Source: Alkalicoccobacillus plakortidis
GTDB lineage: Bacteria; Bacillota; Bacilli; Bacillales; Bacillaceae_D
Assembly (NCBI RefSeq): GCF_023703085.1
Contig: NZ_JAMQJY010000001.1
Location: 248,001-312,000, forward strand
Length of the DNA: 64,000 bases
Direction: 5' to 3'
Part shown: positions 1 through 10,237 of the stretch, piece after piece
Layout: each line of letters begins with the position of its first letter
How positions within the stretch are numbered: the stretch's first letter is position 1
Position numbers and translations under genes: made by a program
Notes under the pieces: generated by a model
What the model was told of the DNA's origin: nothing
The model's database searches: none
The model's input: only the letters and a program-made list of their open reading frames with translations

Positions 1-1
1 T

Positions 2-1700
2 CACAAGGAATATCTCAATGCTGGTGCAGAAGTTATACAAACCAATACGTATGCTGCCAATCGATTAAAACTAAGTAAATATGGTTTAGAAGATAAAACG
101 GCTGAAATTAACCGACGAGCAGTTGCCTTAGCAAAACAGGCTGTAGAACAAAAAGCATTTGTAGTAGGCACAGTTGGAGGCATTCGACGCTTCCAAATGG
201 AAGAATCAACATTAGATGAAATAGAAGAAGCACTAACGGAACAGATTTTAGTGTTGTTAGATGAAGGTGTGGATGGGCTTTTATTTGAAACCTTTTATGA
301 TTTAGAAGAAGCGTTACTGGTTACGGAAATCGCCAAAAAACACAGCTCCCTTCCAGTCATAGTAAACGTTAGTTTAGGTGACATTGGAGTGATGAGTGGC
401 GGCATCATAGCTGCGGATGCATTCTCTCGTTTAACAGAGGTTGGAGCTGATATTGTCGGTTTAAATTGTCGGATGGGTCAAGCCCATATGTTACGCTCAT
501 TTGAAGAAATACCGATTCCGAGTCAAAATTATTTAGCGGTATATCCAAATGCTAGTTTACCCGATTACCGGGATGGTCGCTTTTTTTATTCATCGAATCC
601 AGACTATTTCGCCAATATGACAAGTCGATTTATTGATCAAGGAGTTCGTTTAATTGGCGGTTGCTGTGGAACAACGCCAGAGCATATAAGGGCCATTTCA
701 GAAGCAGCAAGATCGAGAAACCCTGTTCTTGAAAAAAAGATAAAGATCTCATTACGTCAGCCAATTCCTAAATCTAATCCAGTGAGTACGGAAAAAAAAC
801 TGCCAGATATAGTGAAGAAGCGTAGATCAATCATTGTTGAATTAGATCCACCAAAAAAATTAAATACAAATCGATTTATGGAAGGCGCAAAAGCATTAAA
901 AGCAGCTGGAATTGATGCATTAACGCTTGCTGATAACTCACTTGCCTCACCGAGAGTAGACAATCTTGCTCTTGGAACAATGATAAAAGAACAAATAGGA
1001 ATGAGACCACTCGTGCATCTGACGTGTCGAGATCGGAATTTAATTGGATTGCAGTCGCATTTAATGGGAATGCATGCATTAGGGTTAACGGACGTCTTAA
1101 CAATTACAGGGGATCCAACTAAAATAGGTGACTTCCCAGGTGCAAGCTCTGTATACGACTTAGCATCATATCAACTAATTTCAATGATTAAACAGTTAAA
1201 TGAAGGATTATCTTTTTCAGGTAAAGAGCTTGGTGAACGAGCTGATTTTACAGTTGGTGCTGCTTTTAATCCAAATGTTAAATATATCGATAAGGCAGTT
1301 AAGCGACTTGAAAAAAAGATCGATAGCGGAGCAGATTATTTTATGAGTCAGCCAGTATATGATGTAAATCAGTTAAAAGCTATATATGATGAAACCAAAC
1401 ATTTGGACCAAGCCTATCTACATTGGAATTATGCCATTGGTGAGTTCACGGAATGCTGAATTTCTTCATAATGAAGTGCCAGGCATAAAATTAACTGACC
1501 AGATCAGAGAAGTAATGGCAAGACACGAAGGAGATTCAGAATCTTCAAAACGTGAAGGCCTTGCCATTGCGAAGGATCTCATAGATGCAGCATGTGAATG
1601 GTTTAATGGGATCTATCTCATTACTCCGTTTATGCATTATGATCTAACTGTTGAATTATCAACATATATCAATGAAAAAACAAAGCTTTTTCAATCATAA
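2..1700 (+). CDS. yitJ: Bifunctional homocysteine S-methyltransferase / methylenetetrahydrofolate reductase (5' end cut off, frameshifted)
   Basis: Open at the 5' edge of the window; the frame reads from base 2 ([21 protein letters not shown]). The N-terminal half is a zinc-dependent homocysteine methyltransferase: GLNC near visible residue 155 and the GGCCGT zinc-ligand motif near residue 219. The C-terminal half, from about base 825, is a MetF-type reductase ([20 protein letters not shown]). This fusion is the YitJ family, which makes methionine and 5-methyl-THF in the cytosol. The frame breaks at CCAAGC (1408-1413): reading CCAGC restores [14 protein letters not shown] and the frame then runs to the TAA at 1698-1700. 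I regard the break as a sequence error. The S-box leader usual upstream of this family would lie outside the window. Confidence 0.9.
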
Positions 1701-1712
1701 AACCAACCACTT

Positions 1713-1744
1713 GAAACTCAGTGCAAAACTGAGTTTCTTTTTTT
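1713..1744 (+). terminator. Rho-independent terminator after yitJ
   Basis: A perfect 9-bp stem, GAAACTCAG (1713-1721) with CTGAGTTTC (1729-1737), has a 7-nt loop and is followed by a run of T. It lies 12 bases after the yitJ stop and separates that gene from sleB. Confidence 0.85.
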
Positions 1745-1834
1745 GTGTAAAACAGATGAATAAATCCTTTTTTCCAACAAAGACTAAAACCACGCAGAAA
1801 TATTTAGCGGATAATTGTAATAGGAGGGAAAAAG

Positions 1835-2773
1835 GTGAGCAAGCTTAGACGGTATTTCAACATAAAATGTGTCTTAATAAGTCTCATTACAGCTCTATGT
1901 GTATCAACTGTTCTGACAGAGGATGCTTTTGCTTTCTCTGAACGAATCGTCCAAAAAGGATCAACAGGTGATGATGTCGTAGAGCTACAAGCTAGACTAC
2001 AGTATAACGGCTTTTATAACGGAAAGATTGATGGAGTTTACGGATGGGGCACGTATTGGGCAGTTCGAAACTTCCAAAATGACTTTGGGATGACAGTGGA
2101 TGGATTGGTTGGAGACGATATGAAAGCCCGTCTAGCAAAGTCAACTAAATACGATGAGGGATTTGTGCAAAATGCGCTAAAAGAAGGTAGAAAATTCACT
2201 CATTATGGTGGAACATCAAAAGAAAAACAGCAAGGACCTAAGGGCAGCGCGAAAGGTGGATCCAAATCGGGATCAGGCAAAAAAGGAAATGCACCTAATA
2301 CGCAACCACCAAATAATCAGGGTTCTACAAACGAAGGAACGGGTGGTGATGAACAGCCACAGCAGCCTGAGAATGATGAACCAACCATTGAAAAAGCAAA
2401 TAATGTTCCATCAGGATATTCAGACAATGACATCCGTTTAATGGCACAAGCTGTTTATGGAGAAGCACGAGGAGAGCCTTACGTCGGTCAAGTTGCTGTT
2501 GCGGCCGTAATCGTTAATCGAATTAATAGTGCTACATTTCCTAATACGGTGTCGGAAGTCATCTTTGAGCCAAGAGCTTTTACCGCAGTTGCAGACGGAC
2601 AAATTTACAATGAGCCAGATGAATCAGCAAGAAAAGCGGTAATAGATGCGTTAAATGGTCAAGACCCAACAGGAAATGCAATTTATTATTTTAACCCAGC
2701 AACCGCTACATCTGATTGGATTTGGTCAAGAGAACAGATTAAACGAATTGGTAAACATATCTTTTGTTATTAG
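1835..2773 (+). CDS. sleB: Spore cortex-lytic enzyme SleB
   Basis: SleB degrades the cortex peptidoglycan of spores during germination (a lytic transglycosylase acting on muramic-delta-lactam-containing glycan). The 312-residue protein has a hydrophobic signal segment at residues 9-33, a peptidoglycan-binding repeat at about 38-95 (GDDVVELQARLQYNGFYNGKIDG), a long Gly/Asn/Gln/Pro-rich linker at about 125-190, and the C-terminal hydrolase domain from about 200 (LMAQAVYGEARGEP, VAAVIVNRI). Length is close to the B. subtilis enzyme (about 305). It starts with GTG behind a strong AGGAGGG site. It is followed 20 bases later by ypeB, the usual partner needed for SleB stability and localisation. Confidence 0.95.
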   Translation: MSKLRRYFNIKCVLISLITALCVSTVLTEDAFAFSERIVQKGSTGDDVVELQARLQYNGFYNGKIDGVYGWGTYWAVRNFQNDFGMTVDGLVGDDMKARLAKSTKYDEGFVQNALKEGRKFTHYGGTSKEKQQGPKGSAKGGSKSGSGKKGNAPNTQPPNNQGSTNEGTGGDEQPQQPENDEPTIEKANNVPSGYSDNDIRLMAQAVYGEARGEPYVGQVAVAAVIVNRINSATFPNTVSEVIFEPRAFTAVADGQIYNEPDESARKAVIDALNGQDPTGNAIYYFNPATATSDWIWSREQIKRIGKHIFCY

Positions 2774-2793
2774 GATTATGGAGGTGAAGGATT

Positions 2794-4134
2794 TTGTTAC
2801 GAACAATCATAATTGGAATTGCCGCTGCCGCAGTGATTGGAACTGGATGGTGGGGCTATCAGCAAAAAAGTGATGGAGATCAACTCAGGATTCAAGCAGA
2901 AAATAATTATCAAAGGGCGTTCCATGATTTAACATTTAATCTTGATCAAATTGAAGATGAACTTGGTAAAACACTTGCCATGAATACGAGAAGACAGTTA
3001 ACACCTTCTTTAGCTGAGGTATGGCGGATTACAAGTTTGGCTCAAAAAAACCTAGCTGAATTACCCGTACAATCAGTCAAAACAAGTAATGCTGAAGAGT
3101 TCCTATATAAAATTGGAGACTTTAGTTATCGCACTTCAGTTCGTGATTTGGATAAAGAACCTTTAACAGAAAAGGAATACCAAACCTTAACGGATTTGCA
3201 TAAACACGCAGGAACCATTCGAGAAAGTATGCGCAAAATGCAGGCACAAGCAATGAACGATAAACATCGATGGGTGGAAGCAACGTTAAATGAAAACAGT
3301 CCTCAAGGCGAAGAAAGTGTGCCTGGACAGTTTGAATTAATGAATAAGTCAGTTGAAGGTTTTAGTGAAGTAGATTGGGGCGCCAGTAAAGACGCAATTA
3401 GAGACATAAATGGTGAATTAAAAGAAGCGCTAAAAGGCAAAGATATCACTGAAGAAGAAGCGCAGGATATCGGCAGAAGTTATGCGGGTGTTGGAAAAGG
3501 TGCAAAAGTAGACATAACTCAAACAGGAAAAGGATTAGAGTACCCGGCTTACACATTAGTCATTGATGATCCGGATCATGACGCAAATTATTATATGGAT
3601 TTGAGTATTAAAGGCGGAGAACCAATTTGGTTTATGCAGGAGCGCCAAACAGGCAAACAAACAATTGGGTTAAATGAAGCGGCTGAAATTGCTAGTAACT
3701 ATTTAGATAACCATGGAAAAAAAGGGATGGAGCTTGTTGACAGTACGCAGTATGACACAATTGGCGTGTTTGAATATGTGTACAAACAAGATGATGTCCG
3801 TATCTATCCAGACTCCATATTAATTGAAGTGGCACTTGATAATGGTGATGTTGTTAGCTATGAAGCAAAAGGATACCTGATCAATCATGAGGATAAGCGA
3901 GAAATAGTCACACCAAAGTTGAGTCGTGAAGAAGCGCAAACTAAAGTGAATCCTAGAGTTGATATTATGGAAGAACACATTGGTGTGATCAAAAATAATA
4001 TAAATGAAGAAGTTCTATGTTATGAATTTCTTGGTGTGTTAGATGACGATTCTTATCGGATCTTCATTAATGCAGAAGATGGTCAAGAGGAAAAAGTAGA
4101 ACGACTCATTCAGTCGGAACCTGTGTATCAATAG
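2794..4134 (+). CDS. ypeB: Germination protein YpeB
   Basis: YpeB is needed for SleB to be present and protected in the dormant spore. The 446-residue product begins with one membrane or signal segment (residues 2-20, IIIGIAAAAVIGTGWWGY), followed by a helical region, then PepSY-type repeats over roughly the last 200 residues (for example around the TIGLNEAAEIASNYL segment). The start is TTG, placed 6 bases after a GGAGGTGAAGG ribosome site. Length and position directly after sleB match the family. The sleB-ypeB pair is classically a forespore (sigma-G) operon, but I could not identify a convincing sigma-G promoter ahead of sleB. Confidence 0.93.
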   Translation: MLRTIIIGIAAAAVIGTGWWGYQQKSDGDQLRIQAENNYQRAFHDLTFNLDQIEDELGKTLAMNTRRQLTPSLAEVWRITSLAQKNLAELPVQSVKTSNAEEFLYKIGDFSYRTSVRDLDKEPLTEKEYQTLTDLHKHAGTIRESMRKMQAQAMNDKHRWVEATLNENSPQGEESVPGQFELMNKSVEGFSEVDWGASKDAIRDINGELKEALKGKDITEEEAQDIGRSYAGVGKGAKVDITQTGKGLEYPAYTLVIDDPDHDANYYMDLSIKGGEPIWFMQERQTGKQTIGLNEAAEIASNYLDNHGKKGMELVDSTQYDTIGVFEYVYKQDDVRIYPDSILIEVALDNGDVVSYEAKGYLINHEDKREIVTPKLSREEAQTKVNPRVDIMEEHIGVIKNNINEEVLCYEFLGVLDDDSYRIFINAEDGQEEKVERLIQSEPVYQ

Positions 4135-4150
4135 AAACCAGAATCTAAGT

Positions 4151-4190
4151 AGAATCCAAAAGCCGGTGCGACTCGCTTTTGGATTCTTTA
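4151..4190 (+). terminator. Terminator after ypeB
   Basis: A perfect 13-bp stem, AGAATCCAAAAGC (4151-4163) with GCTTTTGGATTCT (4175-4187), has an 11-nt loop and is followed by TTATTTA. It ends the sleB-ypeB operon. Confidence 0.8.
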
Positions 4191-4218
4191 TTTAGATTTG
4201 GGATATTGGCTTGAAGCC

Positions 4219-4246
4219 TTGCGATTTTGCCATTTCGTGCGATAAT
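4219..4246 (+). promoter_or_regulatory. Candidate sigma-A promoter of ypfA/motI
   Basis: TTGCGA (4219-4224), a 16-base spacer and GATAAT (4241-4246) lie 35 bases before the GTG start. Identified by eye only. Confidence 0.4.
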
Positions 4247-4280
4247 AAAAGTAAATATGTAAAGAAGGGACGGCGAATTT

Positions 4281-4949
4281 GTGGAAGTAGGAATGACATT
4301 ATATCTTGAGGCAAAGCATCAAGAAATGGAAAAACCAGTACCAGTTTATCGCTGTCGAGTTGTTGATATTGAGGATGGTCGATTGATCATTGATTATCCA
4401 ATTAATGAAGCAACAAAAAAACCAGCTTTTTTTTATGACGGAACTCAATTTAAAGCATGGTGGGTATCAAAAGAAGAAGCAGTGTATTCATTTGAAGCAA
4501 CCATTCTTGGTAGGAAAAAGTCTGAGATTCCTGTTTTGATTCTGAACCAACCGCTTCCTGACCAATTGATGAAACTGCAGCGCCGTGAATATGTTCGAAT
4601 TTCAGCGAGAGCAGATGTTGCTGTTCATCCGGTTCATTCAGCCTATTACCCATTTGCTTCAACTACTGTAGATATTAGTGGTGGAGGCTGTGCCGTTTCA
4701 ATACCTAGAAACTATCAATGCCCCGATGTCGGCGAGTTGGTTATGCTTTATTTAGTGTTACATCGACCATCTGGAACAGTGGACTACCTTCAGGTCAAGG
4801 CAGATATTGTTCGAGTGATTCAACCAACAGAGCATTCTCAAGAACGCATTTCATTTGAATTTCTACAGCTGTCTAAAAGAGACCGTGAAAAGATTATGAC
4901 ATATATCTTTGAGAAGCAGTTAGTGGAAAAAAAGAAAATGAAATTATGA
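4281..4949 (+). CDS. ypfA: c-di-GMP-binding PilZ-domain flagellar brake protein (YpfA/MotI/DgrA)
   Basis: In B. subtilis this protein binds cyclic-di-GMP and slows flagellar rotation by interacting with MotA. The 222-residue protein has the YcgR-N-like N-terminal domain (about residues 1-90) and a C-terminal PilZ domain. Both c-di-GMP motifs are visible: the RxxxR motif in RREYVR (about residues 101-106) and the D-x-S-x-x-G motif in DISGGG (about 132-137). It starts with GTG. It stands alone between the ypeB terminator and cmk, as in B. subtilis. No diguanylate cyclase is nearby. Confidence 0.9.
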   Translation: MEVGMTLYLEAKHQEMEKPVPVYRCRVVDIEDGRLIIDYPINEATKKPAFFYDGTQFKAWWVSKEEAVYSFEATILGRKKSEIPVLILNQPLPDQLMKLQRREYVRISARADVAVHPVHSAYYPFASTTVDISGGGCAVSIPRNYQCPDVGELVMLYLVLHRPSGTVDYLQVKADIVRVIQPTEHSQERISFEFLQLSKRDREKIMTYIFEKQLVEKKKMKL

Positions 4950-5102
4950 TGGTTTTATCTAAGAGAATAGGTCAGTGTTTCATTAGACCAGTTTCTTTAT
5001 ATATGCTACAATTAATGCGTAGAAATACTCTCGTATTGGATCAGAAGAAAGAATGAAAATCTTATTGTAACAGGTGTTGCGAAATAATTTGAGGTGTAGG
5101 AA

Positions 5103-5777
5103 ATGAGTGATTCGGTGAATATTGCGATTGATGGACCTGCTGGTGCCGGGAAAAGTACAGTAGCTAAATTAGTATCAGAAGAACTTGGTTTTTTGTATAT
5201 TGATACAGGAGCTATGTATAGAACTTTGACGCTAGCTGCTCTAAGAAAAAATGTAAACACACTTAATGAAATTGAATTAAGTCATTTGTTAAGCACATGC
5301 CATATTCAGTTATTAGTCGATCAGAAGGGGTCTAGAGTACTCCTTAATGAAGAAGATGTTACGGAAGATATCCGTTCCACTGAAGTAAATCAAAATGTAT
5401 CACTAGTTTCAAGCTATCAATCAGTTCGTGAAGAAATGGTTGAACGTCAACGCCAACTTGCTATTAAAACAAATAGTGTACTTGATGGTCGCGATATTGG
5501 TACTTACGTGCTTCCTAATGCACAGCTTAAGATCTTTTTAACTGCATCTGTAACAGAGCGAGCACGTCGACGCCATGAAGAGCAGTTAAGCAAAGGTATG
5601 CCATCAGATTATGAACAGTTAAAAGCAGATATCGCAAAACGTGATGAGTTAGATTCTACTAGAGCGTTTGCTCCACTTAAAAAAGCAGAAGACGCAATAG
5701 AGATTGACACAACGACCTTATCTATTTCCGAAGTTGCCCAAGCTATTACGGATTTGGCGAAGGAGCGAACGAGATAG
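5103..5777 (+). CDS. cmk: Cytidylate kinase
   Basis: Phosphorylates CMP and dCMP to the diphosphates in the cytosol. The P-loop GPAGAGKST is at residues 11-19. The lid and substrate motifs are also present (GAMYRTLTLAAL, DGRDIGTYVLPNA, SVTERARRRHEE). The 224-residue length matches the family. A ribosome site (GAGGTG) precedes the ATG. It overlaps the upstream signals of plsC, whose AAGGAG site at 5760-5765 lies inside the last codons of cmk, so the two genes are translationally close. Confidence 0.95.
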   Translation: MSDSVNIAIDGPAGAGKSTVAKLVSEELGFLYIDTGAMYRTLTLAALRKNVNTLNEIELSHLLSTCHIQLLVDQKGSRVLLNEEDVTEDIRSTEVNQNVSLVSSYQSVREEMVERQRQLAIKTNSVLDGRDIGTYVLPNAQLKIFLTASVTERARRRHEEQLSKGMPSDYEQLKADIAKRDELDSTRAFAPLKKAEDAIEIDTTTLSISEVAQAITDLAKERTR

Positions 5778-5778
5778 G

Positions 5779-6373
5779 ATGGGAATATACCAATTTGGTC
5801 AATTTGTTTGCCGAACCTATTTATCATCCTTTTATAAGGTTGAGATTGAAGGCAAAGAGAACATTCCTGAACATGGTGGAGTCCTGCTTTGTTGTAATCA
5901 CATTAGTAATTTTGACCCACCTTTTTTAGGTGCATATCTAAAACGTCCAACAAGGTATATGGCTAAGCAAGAATTGTTTGAGAAGCCGATCTTAAAACAG
6001 TTGCTTCCAAAGCTAGGTGCATTTCCTGTTAAGCGTGGGGGTGCAGATAAACAGACGCTACGTAAAGGTATTTCATATCTTAATGATCATGAAATCTTAG
6101 GTTTGTTCCCAGAAGGTACTAGAAGCAAAGACGGCAAGTTAGGAAAAGGATTGGCTTGGAGCAGGTTTTTTTGCATTAAAAACAGATGCTGTAGTCATCC
6201 CTTGTGCCATTATTGGTCGTTATCAGCGTGGAAAACCGTTAAAACTCATTTATGGAAAACCAATTGATCTTAGTGAGAAGCGTCAAGAAAAAGCGAATTC
6301 AGCAGAAGTCACTGAGATTATTATGAGTGAAATACAAAACCTATTGAATCAACACAAACAACCTCAAGATTAA
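5779..6373 (+). CDS. plsC: 1-acyl-sn-glycerol-3-phosphate acyltransferase (frameshifted in this sequence)
   Basis: Acylates lysophosphatidic acid to phosphatidic acid at the inner face of the membrane. The acyltransferase motifs NHISNFD (HX4D, about residues 37-43) and FPEGTR (about 112-117) are intact. The frame breaks at GCTTGG (6154-6159). Reading GCTGG restores GLAGAGFFALKTDAVVIP and the frame then runs to the TAA at 6371-6373, giving about 197 residues, normal for PlsC. The start ATG lies one base after the cmk stop. PlsY and GpsA, the other early phospholipid enzymes, are encoded a few kb downstream. The lesion is the shared CCAGC-type error (here on the minus strand). Confidence 0.88.
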
Positions 6374-6459
6374 AACTCTTTCATTAAGTTGAAAGTTTTT
6401 TATAAAACTAGTTTCATACCGCTTTGAAAGTTTGCGGGTACTGAAGGAGGCAGATGTCA

Positions 6460-7614
6460 ATGGTCGAAGATATGAATAATGAAGTATCTGAATTGAAATC
6501 ATTTTCTGTAGGAGACATTGTGACTGGTAAAGTAACAAAGGTAGAGGAAAAGCAAGCCTTTGTTGATGTAGGTTTCAAGGTAGATGGCATTGTGCCAATT
6601 AGTGAACTATCAAGCCTGCATGTTGAAACAGTCGGTGATGTTTTAGCCGTAGATGACGAACTCGAACTCAAAATTCAAAAAGTCACTGATGACGAATTGG
6701 TTCTATCCAAGCGAGCCGTTTTGGCCGAACAAGCATGGGAACGACTCCAAGAGGCCTATCATTCAGAAGAAATTATTGAGGCTGAGGTAGCAGATGTTGT
6801 AAAGGGTGGATTGGTCGTTGATGTTGGCGTCCGTGGATTTATCCCTGCTTCCTTAGTAGAACGTCACTTTGTAGAGGATTTTACTGACTATAAAGGACGT
6901 ACACTTCGCTTAAAAGTAGCGGAAATTGATAAGGAACATAATAAACTCATCCTTTCTCAACGAGCTGTACTTGATGAAGAATTAGAGTTGAACAAGCGTC
7001 AAGTTCTTGATTCACTTAAACCAGGAGATACAGTGGATGGTACAGTACAACGAATAACAAACTTTGGTGCTTTTGTTGATGTTGGAGGGGTAGATGGACT
7101 TGTTCATATCTCACAACTTGCACATTATAGAGTTGAAACCCCATCTGAAATTGTATCTGAAGGTGATAAGGTCAAAGTGAAAATTCTCTCAGTAGATACA
7201 AATAGTGAACGTGTCTCTCTTTCAATTAAAGACACAGAACCTGGTCCATGGGAGAAAGTGGCTCAACAGTTTTCAGTTGGTGATGTTGTAGAAGGAACTG
7301 TAAAACGCCTTGTTTCGTTTGGCGCATTTGTCGAGATTGCACCTGGTATTGAAGGACTTGTTCACATTTCCCAAATTGCAAACCGCCACATTGGAACACC
7401 AGGTGAGGTGTTATCGGAAGAAGAAACTGTTCAAGTGAAAGTACTTGAAGTAAGTGCTGAAGATAAACGAGTCTCCTTAAGTATCAGAGAATTATTAACT
7501 GATGATCAAGGAAGTCAAGAATATGCCCAATATGACAAGAACCGAGAAGAAGATTCTGGTGGCTTTTCATTAGGCGACATGATTGGCGACCAACTAAAAA
7601 AATACAAACAATAG
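6460..7614 (+). CDS. ypfD: 30S ribosomal protein S1 homolog (four S1 domains)
   Basis: An RNA-binding protein related to ribosomal protein S1. Four S1/OB repeats are visible, beginning near FSVGDIVTGKVTKVEEKQ, EEIIEAEVADVVKGG, KPGDTVDGTVQRITNFGAFV and SVGDVVEGTVKRLVSFGAFV. Of two nearby ATGs (6454 and 6460) I prefer 6460, because AAGGAGG at 6444-6450 then has a 9-base spacing rather than 3; this gives 384 residues, close to the B. subtilis homolog YpfD. Bacillota S1 homologs are shorter than proteobacterial S1 (six domains) and are not essential in B. subtilis. A strong terminator repeat follows. Confidence 0.93.
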   Translation: MVEDMNNEVSELKSFSVGDIVTGKVTKVEEKQAFVDVGFKVDGIVPISELSSLHVETVGDVLAVDDELELKIQKVTDDELVLSKRAVLAEQAWERLQEAYHSEEIIEAEVADVVKGGLVVDVGVRGFIPASLVERHFVEDFTDYKGRTLRLKVAEIDKEHNKLILSQRAVLDEELELNKRQVLDSLKPGDTVDGTVQRITNFGAFVDVGGVDGLVHISQLAHYRVETPSEIVSEGDKVKVKILSVDTNSERVSLSIKDTEPGPWEKVAQQFSVGDVVEGTVKRLVSFGAFVEIAPGIEGLVHISQIANRHIGTPGEVLSEEETVQVKVLEVSAEDKRVSLSIRELLTDDQGSQEYAQYDKNREEDSGGFSLGDMIGDQLKKYKQ

Positions 7615-7625
7615 AAGCTAGAATA

Positions 7626-7704
7626 TAAATGTTTTAGCTATCAATTATACCGAACCATTATGTTGATTAACTCACATCATAATGGTTCGGTTTTTTTGTG
7701 TAGC
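7626..7704. repeat. Palindromic terminator-like repeat, copy 1
   Basis: A stem of CCGAACCATTATG (7650-7662) with CATAATGGTTCGG (7678-7690) is perfect over 13 bp and is followed by seven T. The left flank GTTTTAGCTATCAA is shared with copies at 33107-33186 and 43203-43275, and the right flank in reverse complement again contains AGCTA. It serves as the ypfD terminator but belongs to a dispersed family. Confidence 0.8.
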
Positions 7705-8110
7705 TCCGTGTATGTCATGGCTAGTGTCTATTCATTATTTATTAGGGTGTAGATTACTACTGTCCTTTGGTAGCTGTATAATTAGTATATTTTGATTGTC
7801 ATTTATCCTCTTTCCAATAATTTGTTTGTAAAATGCTACCACGGAATATTAAAATGTGAATAAGTATTAAAAAACTAAATATAATTCATTTACTAAGCTA
7901 CTATTCCCATTAATAATCTACTAAAAATCACGACGCTCCTACATCCCGGTAGCGGTGAGACTGCAGATACCCATTCTCGCATTAAAAATTTTTAATGAAA
8001 ACACGATCGTTCCTCTTTACAGGTCAACCGTATTCCATTCCCCCTCCATCATCAGGTTTAACGATCCCAAACCCTGCCCATACTAGTTTATGAAACTAGG
8101 GGGAATAGCG
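7705..8110. other. AT-rich gene-free stretch with a remnant of a GC-rich repeat
   Basis: No convincing gene on either strand. At 7932-7972 a segment starting GACGCTC and ending TGCAGATACCC resembles the two ends of the GC-rich repeat at 43560-43712 with its middle missing. A possible promoter (TTACTA 7754-7759, 17 bases, TATAAT 7777-7782) has no visible product. A small hairpin, CTAGTTT/AAACTAG (8083-8099), abuts the yphA ribosome site. Confidence 0.45.
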
Positions 8111-8713
8111 ATGGAAGGATTAGTGATGTTTTGGCTCGGCTGGACAGCCTGGGTTGTTGTCACATTTTTAGTGCCAAAAACAAGTAATAGATATGGTTTT
8201 GCACTGTTTATTTTATTGTTTATTATTTTTTACTCAATAAACATTAACATGTTGTCAGGGTCAATAAACCTTGGGTTCATTTGGCTAACTGTTAGCTGTT
8301 ATTGGTTTTTTCATAGACAGACTAAAAGAAATTTAATTTCATCATTTTTTTGGGTTTGGGTAATAACAGCCATTTACGCAGGGTTCACACTTTGGTCAAT
8401 CTTTGATCCTATTATCTTGATTGCGAACAAAGAATGGATGGTAGCAGGACTTTTATATGTTGTTTCGTCCTTACTCATCAAATCAACATACGTACGTTTA
8501 ATTGCCGTAACACTTGGTATTATGCATGGTGAGCTGTTGCTTAATCTCGTATTATCAAAAATATGGGGTACTTACGAGGTCGGAAGTGGGTTGTTCTTTG
8601 ATGGATTAGCAGCAAGTTTACTCATTTTATTTGTACATCTTCTCCTCCAAAACACCCTTCGATTCTTGCGGCGTTTAACTGAAAATAGCTCCCAGGCTAC
8701 ACAGAGCCTATAA
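8111..8713 (+). CDS. yphA: YphA-like integral membrane protein of unknown function
   Basis: About 200 residues with six or so hydrophobic segments spread along the chain (for example LVMFWLGWTAWVVVTFLV, FALFILLFIIFYSI, LGFIWLTVSCYWFFH, LYVVSSLLI) and a short basic, serine-rich tail. Assignment to YphA rests on its place between ypfD and der, its size and its membrane character rather than on a diagnostic motif. I place the start at the ATG at 8111, which has AGGGGG (8098-8103) at good spacing; an earlier ATG at 8090 lacks a site. A hairpin ends right at that ribosome site. Function is unknown. Confidence 0.65.
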   Translation: MEGLVMFWLGWTAWVVVTFLVPKTSNRYGFALFILLFIIFYSININMLSGSINLGFIWLTVSCYWFFHRQTKRNLISSFFWVWVITAIYAGFTLWSIFDPIILIANKEWMVAGLLYVVSSLLIKSTYVRLIAVTLGIMHGELLLNLVLSKIWGTYEVGSGLFFDGLAASLLILFVHLLLQNTLRFLRRLTENSSQATQSL

Positions 8714-8770
8714 AACCTTTGAGATAGGGTCGACAAGCACGGTCAGATTTAGTAAGATGAGTAAGTTAGA

Positions 8771-8818
8771 AACGGCAAAGAATGCACTCTTTTCGAGTGG
8801 ATGCTCGTGTCGTTTTTT
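8771..8818 (+). terminator. Candidate terminator between yphA and der
   Basis: AACGGCA (8771-8777) pairs with TGTCGTT (8808-8814, one G-T pair), an inner CACTC/GAGTG stem sits inside, and six T follow. The stem is interrupted, so this is less certain than the others. Confidence 0.5.
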
Positions 8819-8890
8819 CGTATGAACAATGACTGTTATGATTTGTGAAAGAAAAATTCATGCAGCATTTTAGAGAAAGGTTGTGGCGCT

Positions 8891-10207
8891 GTGACTAAAC
8901 CAGTCGTGGCCATTGTAGGACGTCCTAACGTCGGAAAATCTACAATTTTTAATCGTATTGTTGGAGAAAGAATTGCGATTGTGGAAGATATTCCTGGAGT
9001 AACACGTGATCGAATCTATAGCAAAGGTGAATGGTTGGATACGGAATTTCAGGTGATCGATACAGGCGGTATTGAAATTGGAGACGAACCTCTACTTGTT
9101 CAGATGCGTGCTCAAGCAGAATTAGCAATTAAAGAATCAGATGTTATTATTTTTATGGTTAATGGGCGTGAAGGCATAACGAATGCTGATCAGGAAGTAG
9201 CTAAACTTTTGTTCCGTTCTAAGAAACCTGTTGTTCTTGCTGTGAATAAAATTGATAACGTCGAAATGCAACAGCAACTATATGAATTTTATTCATTAGG
9301 AATGGGAGAGCCATTTGGTATTTCTGGTTCACATGGATTAGGTCTGGGAGATCTTCTAGATGAGGTTAAGAGCCATTTTCCAGATGAAGAAGACGATTCG
9401 TACGACCCTGATACGATTCGTATTGCATTAATCGGTCGACCAAATGTGGGGAAATCTTCTCTCGTAAATGGCATGCTTGGAGAAGACCGAGTTATTGTCA
9501 GTGATATCGCTGGAACGACAAGAGACGCAATTGATACTCCTTTTTCTAAGGATGATCAAGACTATGTTGTCATTGATACAGCAGGTATGCGCAAACGTGG
9601 GAAAGTGTATGAATCAACGGAGAAATATAGTGTGCTTCGAGCATTAAAAGCAATTGAGCGAGCTGATGTCGTGTTAGTTGTATTAAATGCTGAAGAAGGT
9701 ATTATCGAGCAAGACAAAAAAATCGCAGGTTATGCCCATGAAGCGGGACGAGCCATTGTGTTTGTTGTTAATAAATGGGATGCGGTTCTAGACAAAGATG
9801 ATAAAACGATGCAAAATTTCGAACGTAAAATTCGTGAAGAGTTTCTATTCTTAACATATGCACCGATTCTATTTTTATCTGCGTTGACACGTCAACGTAT
9901 GCAGCATTTGTTACCACTTGTTAATAAAGTAGCTGAAAATCACACACTACGAGTTCCAACTCATGTGCTTAACGACATGATTATGGATGCAGTTGTGATG
10001 AATCCAACTCCAACTGACAAAGGGAAACGTCTGAAGATTAATTATGTTACTCAGGTTGCTGTTGGACCACCAACCTTTGTCTTTTTTGTGAATGAGCCTG
10101 AACTCATGCACTTTTCTTATCAGAGGTTCTTAGAAAATCGACTGCGTGCTACATTTGAGCTTGAAGGAACACCAGTTAAAATCATTTCTAGAAAGAAAAA
10201 TGATTAA
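8891..10207 (+). CDS. der: Ribosome-assembly GTPase Der (EngA)
   Basis: An essential GTPase with two tandem G domains that acts in 50S subunit maturation. The first G1 motif GRPNVGKST is at residues 10-18 with DTGG and NKID; the second, GRPNVGKSS, is near residue 183 with DTAGM and NKWD. A C-terminal KH-like domain follows, ending in basic residues. The 438-residue length is typical. The start is GTG with an AGAAAGG site upstream. It precedes plsY and gpsA. Confidence 0.97.
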   Translation: MTKPVVAIVGRPNVGKSTIFNRIVGERIAIVEDIPGVTRDRIYSKGEWLDTEFQVIDTGGIEIGDEPLLVQMRAQAELAIKESDVIIFMVNGREGITNADQEVAKLLFRSKKPVVLAVNKIDNVEMQQQLYEFYSLGMGEPFGISGSHGLGLGDLLDEVKSHFPDEEDDSYDPDTIRIALIGRPNVGKSSLVNGMLGEDRVIVSDIAGTTRDAIDTPFSKDDQDYVVIDTAGMRKRGKVYESTEKYSVLRALKAIERADVVLVVLNAEEGIIEQDKKIAGYAHEAGRAIVFVVNKWDAVLDKDDKTMQNFERKIREEFLFLTYAPILFLSALTRQRMQHLLPLVNKVAENHTLRVPTHVLNDMIMDAVVMNPTPTDKGKRLKINYVTQVAVGPPTFVFFVNEPELMHFSYQRFLENRLRATFELEGTPVKIISRKKND

Positions 10208-10237
10208 TAGAATAAAGGCAATGGGAGGAGAACGTAA

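Noticed and set aside
1750..1834. Sigma-G promoter ahead of sleB
   Set aside because: Expected from the family, but no pair of elements with acceptable spacing could be found by eye.
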